Positions 22,360 to 30,200 of a DNA stretch of 64,000 nt are shown piece by piece. The position numbers and the translations under genes were made by a program. Source of the stretch: Desmodesmus armatus. Lineage: Eukaryota > Chlorophyta > Chlorophyceae > Sphaeropleales > Scenedesmaceae. Numbering within the stretch: position 1 is the first letter of the stretch; every line of letters starts with the position of its first letter. The stretch spans positions 1 through 64,000 of the forward strand of contig VIIQ02000020.1 of the NCBI GenBank assembly GCA_007449985.2. Reading direction: 5' to 3'. The notes beneath the pieces were generated by a model. It saw nothing but the letters and a program-made list of their open reading frames with translations, did not search any database and was not told the DNA's origin.

Positions 22360-24981
22360 GCATCAGGGTTTGCGGTGTCACTGTCTGACCCAGAACCCTG
22401 GGCCCCTCTTCCTGCTGCTGCTGCTCCTGCTGCTGCTCTTCTTCTCACTCTTTTTCTCCTTTTTGCTCTTACCCTCACTCTTTCTCTTGCTGTGTTTGCT
22501 GTCCCCGTCGCCCGACTTGCTGCTGCTGCCTTTCTCCTTCTCCTTCTCCTTCTTTTTTCTTCTTCTTCCCATCTGCTGCTGCGTCTGCTGTTTCCGCTGC
22601 TGTTTTGCTTTTTCCCTCCTTTTTTTTGCCGCTTTTGCTGCTGCTGGCAACTCCCTCCGGATCCTGGTCGCCCTTGCTCCCTCCCTCTTCTTGCTCCCCT
22701 TCCCACCCCCCCGCTGCTGCTGCTGCTGCCTCCCCAGACGCCCTTTCCTTCCTCCTGCCCCCCTCCGCACCCCCTGCCATTGCTGCCGCTGCTGCTGCCG
22801 TATCTCCAGCCGCCAGTGCTACTGCTGCCGCCTCACTCAATCCCAAACGCCCCATCTCACTCTTTAACGCCCCTATCAACTGCCCGGCCTCCTTTTGCTT
22901 GCTGCTGTCCCCCGCTGCTTTGGCAGTAGCAGCCCAGGCACGAGCAGCAGCAAACTCGGCAGCGACGGCTGCTTGCTGCTGCTGCAGCGGCAGGCGGCCG
23001 AAGGCGCGTTCGGCTCGGCGCCGCTCGATTTCGCGGGGTCGCCCCACAGCTCCAGTCTTCTATGTCAGAGGCCTGAGTGTTGAGAGGCGAGACATGCAGG
23101 GAAACAGAGAACATCGTGCGGGATTGGCTTATCATACATTGATGTTCCTTATAATTGGTTGTGCTGTGCCAGCACTCACGCCGCCTCACTCACCTCACCC
23201 TCGGCCTTGCCTGCTCCCTCGCTGCCAATCTCCCTGCCCCCCCCCCCCCCCTGCTCTGACTGCTGCAGTGCATGTGTGTCCATTTCGAGTCTGCAGTTTG
23301 ATTTGCAAAGGCGCACCAAAGGAAGTGTATTCAAAGCACATGTTCCTGATGCTTGGGTGTCTTGTTGACCGTAAACAAATTTACCGCACCACGCCACCTC
23401 ACTCACCTCACTCTCTGCCCTTTCTGCCTGCCTCACTGCCGCTCTCACTGCCCCCGTCATCAGCAGCGTACTGCTGCAAGGTATGTGTGTGCATTGTGAG
23501 TCCATCACAATTCAGATGCACTGAGTGCTCTGATACACCTGCACTCATGTTTGTACGGCACACATGTATTGGTGCCACCCACACCACCTAACAAGAGTGA
23601 GAACTCACCTCACTCTCTGCCCTGTCGGCGGCCTCACTGCCGCTCTCACTCCCCCCGTCATCATCAGCATACTGCTGCAGGATCCAGCCTTCGCAGCCTC
23701 CCCGCTCATCAACAGCAGCAGCAGTGGCGGCTGCAGCGGCAGCAGTGCGCGGCAGCAGTGTCGTCTGCCTCTGTGTCACTGCTGCTGTCGCTGAAGGCAG
23801 CGTCTGCAACACCTGCTGCTGTGTCTGCTGCTGCCTGGCCGTCTGCTGCGCGCACTACCAACTGCAGCAAAGGCGGCAGCATGAGACATGGCATGTTGTA
23901 AGACTAATGAGCTGGTGTTGAGACCTTTGATGCAAAATGCATACTTTGACGAGTGGCTAACTTCCTGTTACAGCAGCTGCACATGTCTTGCATTGTGTAA
24001 GGAGTCAAGCAGCATTGTGTGTGCGCCCCCCTGATCTCCTCCTTATCCCCCACACCCACACGCACACACAAACGAATGACCTCGCTGGATGCAACTCACG
24101 TGTCAACAAACCCCACACCCACACCCGCACCCAGCACCCGCACCCTCACCCGACCCGCACCCACACCCACACCCACACCCACACCACACCCACACCCACA
24201 CCCACACCCACACCCACACCACCCAACGCCCCACACCCACACCCCACTCAAACTCACACCCCACCCCACCCACGCCCACGCCCACACCCACACCCACAAA
24301 AACACCCCCACCCAGAACCCACCTTGACGCCCTCGCTGCCTGCTGCCACATGTGCTGTGCTGCTCCCATGAACCGCCGTGGCAGCTGCCCGGAGGAATGT
24401 TCAGGCACAACCAATCTGAGCTGCCTCAAGACCCACTGCCGCTGCTCCTGCTGCAGCCCCTGCTGCTGCTGCCGCTGGTGTGCTAGCCCAGTGGCTGAGA
24501 GGCCTTGTGGGGAGGTGCTGCTGCTGTGCAGTGCTGCCAGGGCTGCCTGCACCTGCTGAACTTCAAAGCCATGCTCCAAAAGGCTGTCGTAGAGGGAGGC
24601 GTATTGCTGCTCGAGGTCACGCTGAGGCTGGGGTTATTGGTTGCTGCTGCCGGCCTGGTTTGGATGCAGTCTTGTGCTGCAGCTGGGCTTCCAGGTCCTG
24701 CAGCAGCATACCAAAAAAGCAGGGATGCAGAAGACATGGCGGCCAGGCTGTTCTTGTGTTCGTCCGGGTGCACGGACAACAAGAGGCAGAGGAAGTGCTT
24801 GGTGTGGTGTGGATCTGTTACTGATGATGTAAGAAATCTTGAAGCATAAGTATATCCATCAGCACACCTGTAGGAGCTTGCGCACTGCCGCTGCCGCTGC
24901 AGGTGACAGCTCAACAACTTGTTGCTTGAGGGTGCCGTCTGAGAGGCAGCTGCCACTGCCTTCTGCCCTTGACCTAGACAT
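1048..24981 (-). CDS. DHX29: DHX29/DExH7-type DExH-box ATP-dependent RNA helicase (multi-exon gene, approximate 3' limit)
   Basis: A nearly full set of DExH helicase motifs lies in order on the minus strand. These are motif I GETGSGKTTQ (about 15710), Ia TQPRRIAA (14700), II DEVHER (12000), III LMSATLDA (11260), IV ILVFLPG (10020), V IAETSVTLEDVV (9020) and VI QRRGRAGRV (7790). They are followed by winged-helix, helicase-associated and OB-fold parts. The N-terminal UBA-like and dsRBD-like exons, and the terminal VVVDGWLQL segment, match DHX29 and plant DExH7 rather than DHX36. DHX29 binds the small ribosomal subunit and helps scanning through structured 5' UTRs; the same role here is inference. 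The gene is split into more than 20 exons over 24 kb, and almost every exon has partial copies in neighbouring introns. Single-base deletions break the frame near 1480, 10036 and 10134, each beside a homopolymer. The exact C-terminus is uncertain (stop at 1048 in one frame). Confidence 0.85.
1290..1573 (-). CDS. DHX29: C-terminal exon of the helicase, frame-broken
   Basis: After a CTGCAG acceptor the exon reads SRLVVVDGWLQLRVPAVSAV and LIKRLRQA. It then continues in another frame (LEWVLSEG) and, past a C-rich run, VTAMLQQLLASESEG. DHX29 proteins have the same order (vtVDGWl.l..pa..AvL...lR..l...l). One base appears to be missing at about 1478-1483, and a second slip is possible at the poly-C at 1433-1450. 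Confidence 0.6.
2244..2339 (-). CDS. DHX29: OB-fold (OB_NTP_bind) exon of the helicase
   Basis: A clean 96-nt phase-0 exon with a GCAG acceptor and GTACGG donor encodes VWLHPSSVVS, then HAVYLEKSKTTR. 'V.iHPSS' followed by 'yLvf.EK.kTtr' is the core of the OB-fold domain at the C-terminus of DEAH/RHA helicases. Confidence 0.75.
2641..2667 (+). repeat. poly-C tract in intron
   Basis: About 25 consecutive C residues sit in a helicase intron. Similar C or G runs recur at 6780, 7011, 8442, 8583, 15241, 20630 and 27247, a habit of introns in this window. They are likely sites of length error in any assembly. Confidence 0.8.
3000..6250 (-). CDS. DHX29: winged-helix and helicase-associated (HA2) exons
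   Basis: Segments in gene order are CLIQPPPDKAVEAALTG (about 6165-6250), GLAEVGAITM continuing to LTPLGRLLALLP (about 4750-5005), and IAAAFSHKSPFAAP with QQSDQLLLVAAFEMW (about 3800-4075). Then come HFLSTTALDAMLELRRQFAQ (about 3520-3665) and RFSQRPEVVKAALVAALSPH (about 3010-3157). All fit the DHX29 C-terminal layout, with the 'LT.LG..LA.LP', 'A....K.PF..P' and 'SDh..l..A...W' signatures. Poly-Ala insertions enlarge several loops. Confidence 0.7.
4960..6250 (-). repeat. partial exon copies in helicase introns (GLAEVGAITM x3; PPPDKAVEAALTG x4)
   Basis: The sequence coding for GLAEVGAITM recurs at about 4965-5010, 5178-5222 and 5382-5420. The sequence coding for DKAVEAALTG recurs at about 5645-5680, 5779-5816, 6003-6035 and 6163-6250. 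Each copy spans the exon edge and its splice site. Only one copy of each joins a longer exon. Confidence 0.75.
5899..5990 (+). repeat. dispersed repeat family 2, copy a
   Basis: Contains CCCATGA, TGGCTCCCTTGTGGGTTGC and an ACTGTAACTG tail. Related copies lie at 27105-27215 (opposite strand) and 55425-55505, all in introns of different genes. Confidence 0.45.
7655..9045 (-). CDS. DHX29: helicase core exons carrying motifs V and VI
   Basis: About 8925-9045 reads IAETSVTLEDVVVVIDSGRH, KERRFDAHKR. About 7655-7850 reads MSLLVEDWVSKAAAMQRRGR, AGRVRAGTCYCCYTRQRFEE and SLRQYAVPEVARVPLEELVL. These match motif V, motif VI and the 'YrvPEm.R.PL.eL.Lq' stretch entering the winged helix. Both exons have several partial copies in the introns, and the copy taken as real is the one with the longest continuous match. 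Confidence 0.75.
8232..8410 (+). repeat. dispersed repeat family 1, copy a (SINE-like candidate)
   Basis: A CAGTA array is followed by TTGGGGACA, GGGCTCATGAGG, CGTACCCCAGTCT, CAGGTC and GGCGATCGA.ATCACC. The same order recurs at 36799-36950. GATCGAAATC resembles a pol III B box. It sits in a helicase intron. Confidence 0.5.
9860..12715 (-). CDS. DHX29: helicase core exons carrying motifs II, III and IV
   Basis: Exons in gene order are GYHVRLDASVN with LLFCTTGILLRR (about 12580-12710), SHVVVDEVHERSLQ (about 11975-12060), LMALLQRIA with RLKVILMSATLDANIYR (about 11215-11395), and RTFPVSVSYLEDVYAATNYL (about 10230-10430). The last reads LNEEVLDLELIEDVISWADE, then GAILVFLPGMGEISTLLSRL (about 9865-10230). 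The DEVH box and the position of the ELPGRTFPV segment fit DHX29/36/57. Two one-base deletions (near 10036 and 10134) break the last exon. Confidence 0.75.
12089..12245. repeat. 31-bp tandem repeat, about five copies
   Basis: A unit beginning AGTGGGAGCAGTGTTAGCAT and ending GTTGGCGTACC repeats head to tail with almost no divergence, inside a helicase intron. The low divergence suggests recent expansion. Confidence 0.85.
12870..13600. repeat. degenerate tandem repeat, about five units of 130-200 bp
   Basis: Units share GGGACCCAA, ATGTCCCGCCCTTGTGAC, AAGGCGCCACC and CAGGACAGCCCAACCACCTG in that order. The last unit abuts a possible splice acceptor on the minus strand. The array fills much of the intron between motif Ia and motif II exons. 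No coding function is evident. Confidence 0.65.
14044..14116 (+). tRNA. tRNA-Asn (anticodon GTT)
   Basis: A 73-nt cloverleaf can be folded: acceptor stem TCCTCTG/CGGAGGA (one G-T pair), D stem GCTC/GAGC, and anticodon stem CTCGG/CCGGG around loop CTGTTAA (anticodon GTT). The variable loop has 5 nt, and the T arm (GCCGA/CCGGC, loop TTCGACC) has one mismatch at its inner pair. The A box (TAGCTCAGATGGTTAGAGC) and B box (ATTCGACCC) are present. It lies antisense in an intron of the helicase gene. CCA is not encoded, as expected for a nuclear tRNA gene. Confidence 0.85.
14680..14800 (-). CDS. DHX29: motif Ia exon of the helicase
   Basis: The frame reads LLEQAVLAGQGASCHVIVTQ, PRRIAAISVAERVAVERG. 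This corresponds to the post-Walker A helix and motif Ia of DExH helicases. The 5' half (VPQFLLEQAVLAGQ.ASCHVI) occurs twice more upstream, at about 14955-15045 and 15165-15245, each next to splice-like sequence. Confidence 0.7.
15486..15575 (-). CDS. second, duplicated Walker A exon
   Basis: Minus-strand sequence with an AG acceptor (ttttgag) before it reads GLQQQLAETRVVADAVVV, followed by SGETGSGKTTQ and a GTGACT donor. It matches the last 30 codons of the exon at 15698-15860 with a few substitutions and keeps every catalytic residue. It could be a mutually exclusive alternative exon or an unused duplicate. Including both in one mRNA would give a protein with two P-loops. Confidence 0.55.
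15698..15860 (-). CDS. DHX29: Walker A (motif I) exon of the helicase
   Basis: The exon reads AKLPMSGLRQQLAETLATAD, then AVVVSGETGSGKTTQ, and ends at a GTAGGAAG donor. LP....LR..L...L....VVVVSGETGSGKTTQ is the standard entry to the DHX29/DHX36 helicase core. A second complete Walker A copy lies 125 bp downstream at 15486-15575. The start of this exon (RGC..GASMQA) is also repeated upstream. Confidence 0.8.
16450..17010 (-). CDS. DHX29: acidic/Gln-rich linker exon before the helicase core
   Basis: The frame begins with SALIPWYRSLLGG and runs through poly-Gln, poly-Ala and an acidic Glu/Asp-rich stretch to SRRSDRLKQQLLSW. DHX29 proteins have an equivalent linker between the N-terminal modules and motif I. 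The poly-Ala tract is encoded by a long CTG/CAG repeat (16830-16880), likely to be length-polymorphic. Confidence 0.5.
17228..19440 (-). repeat. about nine tandem copies of one helicase exon with its flanking intron
   Basis: Units of roughly 150 bp coding sequence plus 70-300 bp intron start at about 17228, 17455, 17735, 17960, 18395, 18612, 18885 (lacks one end), 19035 and 19280. Most encode WGALWDRWWVHEGLGG, a Gly/Val/Ser run, MEEVLAAEQQQQREDFV, and a GTGAG donor. The upstream-most copy (19280-19440) is continuous with the Ala-rich end of the dsRBD exon (LEGMKGVY.QLAP). Copies 2 and 6 have small changes in the Gly region. Whether any downstream copy is spliced in cannot be told from sequence. 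Confidence 0.85.
19745..20065 (-). CDS. DHX29: dsRBD-like exon of the helicase
   Basis: The frame reads KPPKSLLQQHCQKHGLAMP, KYSKLALP, YKVLVTPP, KTYQLFADEDGWGSIEEAQ and NAAAARALFGL. This is the alpha-beta-beta-beta-alpha order of a double-stranded-RNA-binding domain, interrupted by poly-Ala and poly-Gly insertions. A dsRBD at this place is a known feature of DHX29. The 5' end (PPKSLL) is repeated in the upstream intron at about 20245-20300 and 20455-20510. Confidence 0.65.
20030..20510 (-). repeat. three copies of the dsRBD exon 5' end
   Basis: Sequence encoding PPKSLL, with the same upstream acceptor context (AGGCAGC), is found at about 20030-20075, 20245-20300 and 20455-20510, separated by poly-G introns. 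Only the first continues into the dsRBD. Confidence 0.75.
22470..23050 (-). CDS. DHX29: Ala/Lys/Glu-rich linker exon of the helicase
   Basis: One long frame reads FGRLPLQQQQAAVAAEFAAA, then QLIGALKSEMGRLGLSEAAA, followed by Lys/Glu/Ser-rich low-complexity sequence. The first part looks like a folded helical segment between the UBA-like and dsRBD-like modules. The charged tail resembles the basic and acidic linkers of DHX29 N-terminal regions. I do not recognise a named domain in it. Confidence 0.45.
23170..23680 (-). repeat. three copies of an Asp/Glu/Ser-rich exon end
   Basis: Sequence coding for SGSEAADRAESE, followed by a GTGAG donor, is best preserved at about 23600-23680. Degraded copies lie at about 23400-23475 and 23175-23240. 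It follows the same exon-edge duplication pattern as elsewhere in this gene. Confidence 0.6.
24113..24300 (+). repeat. CACACCC-type 6-7 bp minisatellite
   Basis: Runs of CCCACA/CACACC units fill about 190 bp in the helicase intron next to the UBA-like exon. Apparent long Pro/His/Thr-rich frames here are products of the repeat. Confidence 0.85.
24330..24600 (-). CDS. DHX29: UBA-like N-terminal exon of the helicase
   Basis: The minus-strand frame reads YASLYDSLLEHGFEVQQVQ, then a Gln-rich stretch, then LRLVVPEHSSGQLPRRF. This pattern (a helical pair ending in 'GF..eqV..AL', then 'WL...P...LP..F') is the UBA-like module at the N-terminus of DHX29 and DHX57 relatives. Exact splice sites were not resolved. 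A 7-bp CACACCC minisatellite lies just downstream in the intron (24113-24300). Confidence 0.55.
24868..24981 (-). CDS. DHX29: first coding exon of the DHX29-like helicase
   Basis: ATG at 24981 opens a 38-codon exon beginning MSRSRAEGSG and ending AAAAAVRKLLQ, followed by a GTGTGC donor. The LSPAAAAAVRKLL segment resembles the opening helix of plant DExH7 proteins. The start is chosen because it is the first in-frame ATG and the divergent F-box gene begins 291 bp away. Confidence 0.6.
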
Positions 24982-25272
24982 GGTGATCATTGAGTTGTGA
25001 AGTAGTCTCTGCATTCATATCACAGGCCAGCCTTGCACCGAACCCTGAAGGTTTCAGACACAACAGCAGGCAGTTGACAACTGCAACCGCAACACAATGC
25101 AGTCTACATGCATGCAATCCTTTCATGGTGGTTTGACGTGGCTTCCAATCATGTGCGCGTTGATCAACTCCCCTCTGTGCATGTTTCGTCCGTCACCTTG
25201 CCGATTCACTTGCAAGGCTTGCATTAGCAGTATCGCTTCCTGTGACCGCTTCAAGCCTATCTGATCAGTCTC
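24982..25272. promoter_or_regulatory. divergent promoter region between helicase and F-box/LRR genes
   Basis: The 291 bp between two divergent start codons must hold both 5' leaders and the shared promoter. I do not see a clear TATA box or named site. Confidence 0.4.
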
Positions 25273-27244
25273 ATGGATACTATCACGCTTGGAGCAGCAA
25301 ACACGGACCAGTTGCAGCTGCCACTGGACGTGTTTCAGCATGTGCTACTGTTGCTTGATGACACAGACATCGCACGCATGCGCCTGGCTTGTTGGTCCTT
25401 CAGACAGGCCGTTGACTCTCAGCTGCGTGCGTTGACCCTCTGTATATTACCTCCATCCGCAACAGCAGCGTTCAGCAGCTGTGGACAGTCCATGCACACC
25501 ATCCTGCGCTACCCAGCAGGCGCCTGCCTGAAGCATGCAGGACGCTACACTGCGCGTGATGTCCTGCGCCACTTCGGCTGGCCAGCCCCCATCCGCAACT
25601 TCGGCAGCATCCTCAGCGCCATGCAGCATGCAGGAGAGCTTGATCTGTCAGGCACAGCAGCTGCCGACAGGCTGCATTAGTCAGCTCGCCCAGCACATGA
25701 CACGTTGAGATCCCTCAACCTTGACGCCTGCAAGCTGACCAAATCCGATCTGGTACTGCTGACAGCGTTTCCCGCCAAAACTGTGCTGAGGTGCTGGGCT
25801 CAGCCAGCTCAGTTTGGCCTCAGTGCGGGTGCAGGACAGCACGCTCAGCACACCCCAGCACAGGCTGCAGGAAAGCTGGCAGCACAGCAGCAGCTGGGGC
25901 AGCAGATGCAGCAGCAGCAGCAGCAGCCGCGGCATCAGATTCAGCAGATGAGTGGCTTGCAGCAGGTGCCACGAAGGGCTTGCGGAGTTGGGAGTCTGGG
26001 CAGGTTCTGGATGCCATCGCTACCAACCCCCTGACGCACCTGGACATCGGCACTTTAAAGGTATGGGGACGTGCCGTTGTTGCAGCTGGCTTTAAGCTCA
26101 TGTTCAATCCTGCAGCTTGCTGACGACGAGCTGTAGCAGGGGTGGAACTTAGCTTCCATCTCAAGTTCTGTCCTAACTGTACTGACCAAACTGTGCAAGC
26201 AGAGTGCCTTCCTTCTGTGCCCATGCCATGTCTGCCATGCCATGCCACGTGTGGACAATAGACGTAGATCACCGGCCTGCTTGTCTGTGTGCCCCCCACC
26301 TGCCTGCAGTGCTGGGAGTTTGTGAGGGTTGCAGCCCACCCTACCTCACACGCCAAGACTATTCCAGCGGCACCCTCACCCGCTCTCAGCTTGCTGGTCG
26401 GTGCAGTCGCCTGGTGCCCCTAGCCAGCTCCCTGGTCAGTCTGAAGGTGTTGGCTAACCCCTTCAACGCACAGGATTGGGGGGAGGCCATCTGCAGCAGG
26501 CTGACACTGCTGACGGTGAGGGGGTTGGTGTTTCGCATACGGCAGTGTGATGTAGGAAGAGGTGCCTTGCCTTGCCAATGGCTCACTGTGCTGTAGGGAG
26601 AGGTGCCTTGCCTTGCCAAAAGCCCATTGTGCTGCAGACATTTTGCATGCTGAGGGGAATCTGTTGTGCTGCACACTCAACAGGCATTATGTGGCCTTCT
26701 TAGCTATGGATCAACATGTCAGCGTGGTCTTGACAGAAGGCAGTATGGAGCACGCAAACATACCAAGGGCCACGAAGGAGTCGTTCCTAGACATATGGTT
26801 GACGTTGTGCTGAGCCCTGGCCCCTTGCTCGCTTGCCTGCACGTGCTGACTGCCGCGCTGTTGTTGTGCTGTGCCGTGCTGCGCTCTGCCGTCCAGGAGC
26901 TGCACATGAGCTGGAACTCGGAGGACCCCCAAGCTTGGCCTGGATGCTGTCGCCTTTGGCAGCATCAGCCAGCTGCAGCGGCTGCAGAACCTGAGGGTGG
27001 ACTTCACGGTACGTTTGCTACCAGGGTTCGACTCGTGCGTGTTATATTTGGAGCATCAGCAATGCAGTGCAAATGCGGAGGCTGCCCAGCTGGCACTCCA
27101 GCTGGCTGGCCATAGCACCATCCTCTCAAGCCTGAACACAGTTACAATCACAGTTACATTGATTGGCACGGCAAAGCTGTGCAACCCACAAGGAGCCAGG
27201 GGCTCATGGGCGACTACATACCTGGGCTCAGTCACACCCCCTCC

Positions 27245-27279
<35 letters not shown>

Positions 27280-30200
27280 CGCCACTTTGTGCTGACAGGA
27301 CCCCCGTGGCCTCTCATACGAGCCCTACTCCCTGGCGCCCCTGGCCCAAAGCCTGACGTCGCTGCAGCTCTGTGGCACCAACAGCCTGTCTCTGCTGCTG
27401 AGTGTCACGGACTGCGCCAACATACAGACCCTGGTGCTGCGGCACATCTCTGGTGCTGCTGGCACCCCTGAGATGATGGTGCAGCTGGTGGCCAGCCTGC
27501 CGGCCCTGCAGGAGCTTCACCTGTGCCACATCAAGGCACCACAGCTGCAACGGGTGAGTCTAGGTGGTGTCGCTGCCAGGGTAATGCGTTCAGTTGTGCT
27601 GCTTGAGACCTACTTTGGTGATGAGAGTGTGGTCTGCCCCCATTGATGTCCACAGCTGGCACGGGAGATTTTAAAGCAAGGCAGCAAGGTACTGTGTGTG
27701 TGATGCACGCTTTGTTATCGGCAAGGTGCAGCCATACAGCCATGCAAACAGGTTTGCCTTTTCAAAGCGTACATGTGCAGCCGTGCAGGCTGGCTTACTT
27801 CGTGTATGTGCAGGCATATGGTGTGCGTGTTGATTCTGTGCTGAGACGCAACACCGCCGTGTCGGTTGGTGGCCTGCTGCTGTGCTTGCAGGTGGGCCTG
27901 TGCCACCTGGGTGACTACCTGCTGTCCCAGCTGGACTGCTGTGCACCCCAGCTCACCAAGCTAGTCATGCCTGATGTGGATGTCAACGGGACAGGTGAGA
28001 GTCGTACATAGATTACAGTAGTACCGGCAGCACCGTTACTTGAGACCTTTACCCAACCCTGTTGCTCTACCTAGTGCAATTTGTCCAGGGTGCTGACCAA
28101 GCTAGTCATGCCTGATGTGGATGTCAACCGAACAGGTGATTGACCAGATCTGGCCGCTGGCTAGTGCCGGGAAGAGGGTTGACCCCCTGCAATATTGGTA
28201 TTTGTATCTGTGTATAGCCAGCATGTGGCCATGGGGGTGTGCGCAGGTGCAACGGTCCTGTTCTGAATGTTTCAGCTCATTCAGCATCTGCTCATGCACC
28301 CTTTTGGTTTTACGAGCAGTGGCACCTTTGCCGCCCCGCAACTTCCACGCCCCAAGCAACCGCTGCAGCACCTACACATCAAGCTTCACAACCAACGCCT
28401 CTTTGAAGACTCTTTTGAACCAAAAATTGATTAAAAAATTGATATTTCTGAATACTATTATGAATCAAAAAATTGATATTTCTGAACGCTGTAGTAGCAA
28501 TTTTATAAGTTTGATAATCAATCTAGCCGTCTGGCCCTTGCGTCGGTGTTTCTTTCTTTCTGTGCAGGCATCCGCTCGGCAGCAGTCGCAAGCAACCGCT
28601 ACCCGGCACCTGCAATGGCCACAGTGGCGGCCGCAGCAGCAGCAAGAGCAGGCGCAGCCAGCAGCTCTTCAGCAGTGCAGCGTCGGGGACCGCCTCCCGG
28701 TTTTGAAACAGCGGCTCCAGGCAGCAGCAGTGGGAGTGGCCGCCCTTTGGAGCTGTCAGGGGTGGGTGCGCTGAGGAGGCTGCAGCACTTGGAGCTGGAC
28801 GCGACATGCCTCATGGCATCGACGGTAGGTGCAGCCTTCGTATAGCATCTGCGGTATGTGCATGCTTTTGCCATAGTATGGTTGTGGCTTGCAGCTCAAA
28901 TCTATGCACCAGACACAGTTTGAATCCCTGCACCTACACCTGCCTAGGCCATCAAAGCATTGTCAGCACCGTCAAATTCAAAACTAGTACTAATGCTCAC
29001 TCCTGATATGGTGTGTGTGCCTGGCGTTTGATGCTGGACTGGAAGGGAGAGGGGCCGAAGCTATCGTGCACACCATGGGTCACATAAATCTGCTTGGCCA
29101 GTTGCAGGGGGCATGTTTGGCGAGCCTGTCACCACAAGTGTGGCCTTTGACTTAGTGTAGCGGAGGAGCGCGGAAGAGCAGATGCTGGGCTGCGTGCACC
29201 CTCGTCTTGGCGCCCATTGTTGTGTCGTGCTGTGCTGTGCTGTGTCATGCTGTGTGCAGTTGCCGCACCTGTCGTGCCTGACAGGGCTGCACAGCCTCAC
29301 CCTGCAGAACATGAAGGCGGCGCAGTTCACACAAGCCTGCAGGTAGGCCTGGCACAAGGTGGCAAACTCCCTGCAGGGACTACCATAAGCCTTACCCAAA
29401 CAGCATGATGGTCAGAGCTACTGCAGATGCACGTCGTATGTCTGACGACTTGCATGCTCATCCCTTCGTACAGTTGGTTGGCCGTTCTTGCAACAAGGTG
29501 GTCTAAGCAGCAGACTATGGTGTTCAGCAATCTTTCTTTGTCCCAGTCGCTCAGCTTGCACAGTGACAGCCCGCCCACCTGTATCTCAAGCCGTTGTTGC
29601 GGCAACGAGCTGCTAATTGGGGCGTGTAAGTGAGTGTTGGCCGCTTCGTCAAAGCTGCATACAGCCTTGTCTGATCCGTCTGTTTGGTGTGCTTGCTCAT
29701 GCTGTTGCTGTTTCCTGCAGGTTTGACTGCTTTAGGTTCGTGTCAGCCTTGACGAGCCTCACCGCCCTCAACATCGCTGGCGACCCCCGCACAGCACTTT
29801 TCAGTGCTGAGGGGGCGGCGGCGGCGGCAACAACCAGCAGCAGCAGCAGCCCCTTCCCTTACACATGCCTCAGCAGCTGCTGGGGGCGGAGTTTGATGAT
29901 GAAGAAGAAGAAGAAGATGGCAGTGACAGCAGTGAGGATGACTCATTGGATGAGTCAGAGGGGAGTGAGGGGGGCAGTGATGGGGTGCTGTCGGTCCAAG
30001 GGAAGAAGACCATGAGGGCCTCAGCAGTGAGGACTGGCAAGACGCTGAGGTGAGAGCGAGGGGCAGAGTGGGGAGGATGAAGAAGGAGAGGAGGAGGAGG
30101 AGGGGGATGAGGATGTTGCAATCCCACAAGCTGCGCCATTTCCTCCCCCTCCTGTGCACCAGCCTGCGGCTGCACATGTACTGCCGCCAGCCAGCAGGCA

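Noticed and set aside
24113..24300. CACACCC array as a telomere or interstitial telomere
   Set aside because: The unit does not match the TTTTAGGG/TTTAGGG telomere types of green algae. It is a local minisatellite.
25678..25680. TAG read as glutamine (altered nuclear code)
   Set aside because: Intact genes in the window use TAG, TGA and TAA as ordinary stops. One in-frame TAG is better explained by a mutation or error.
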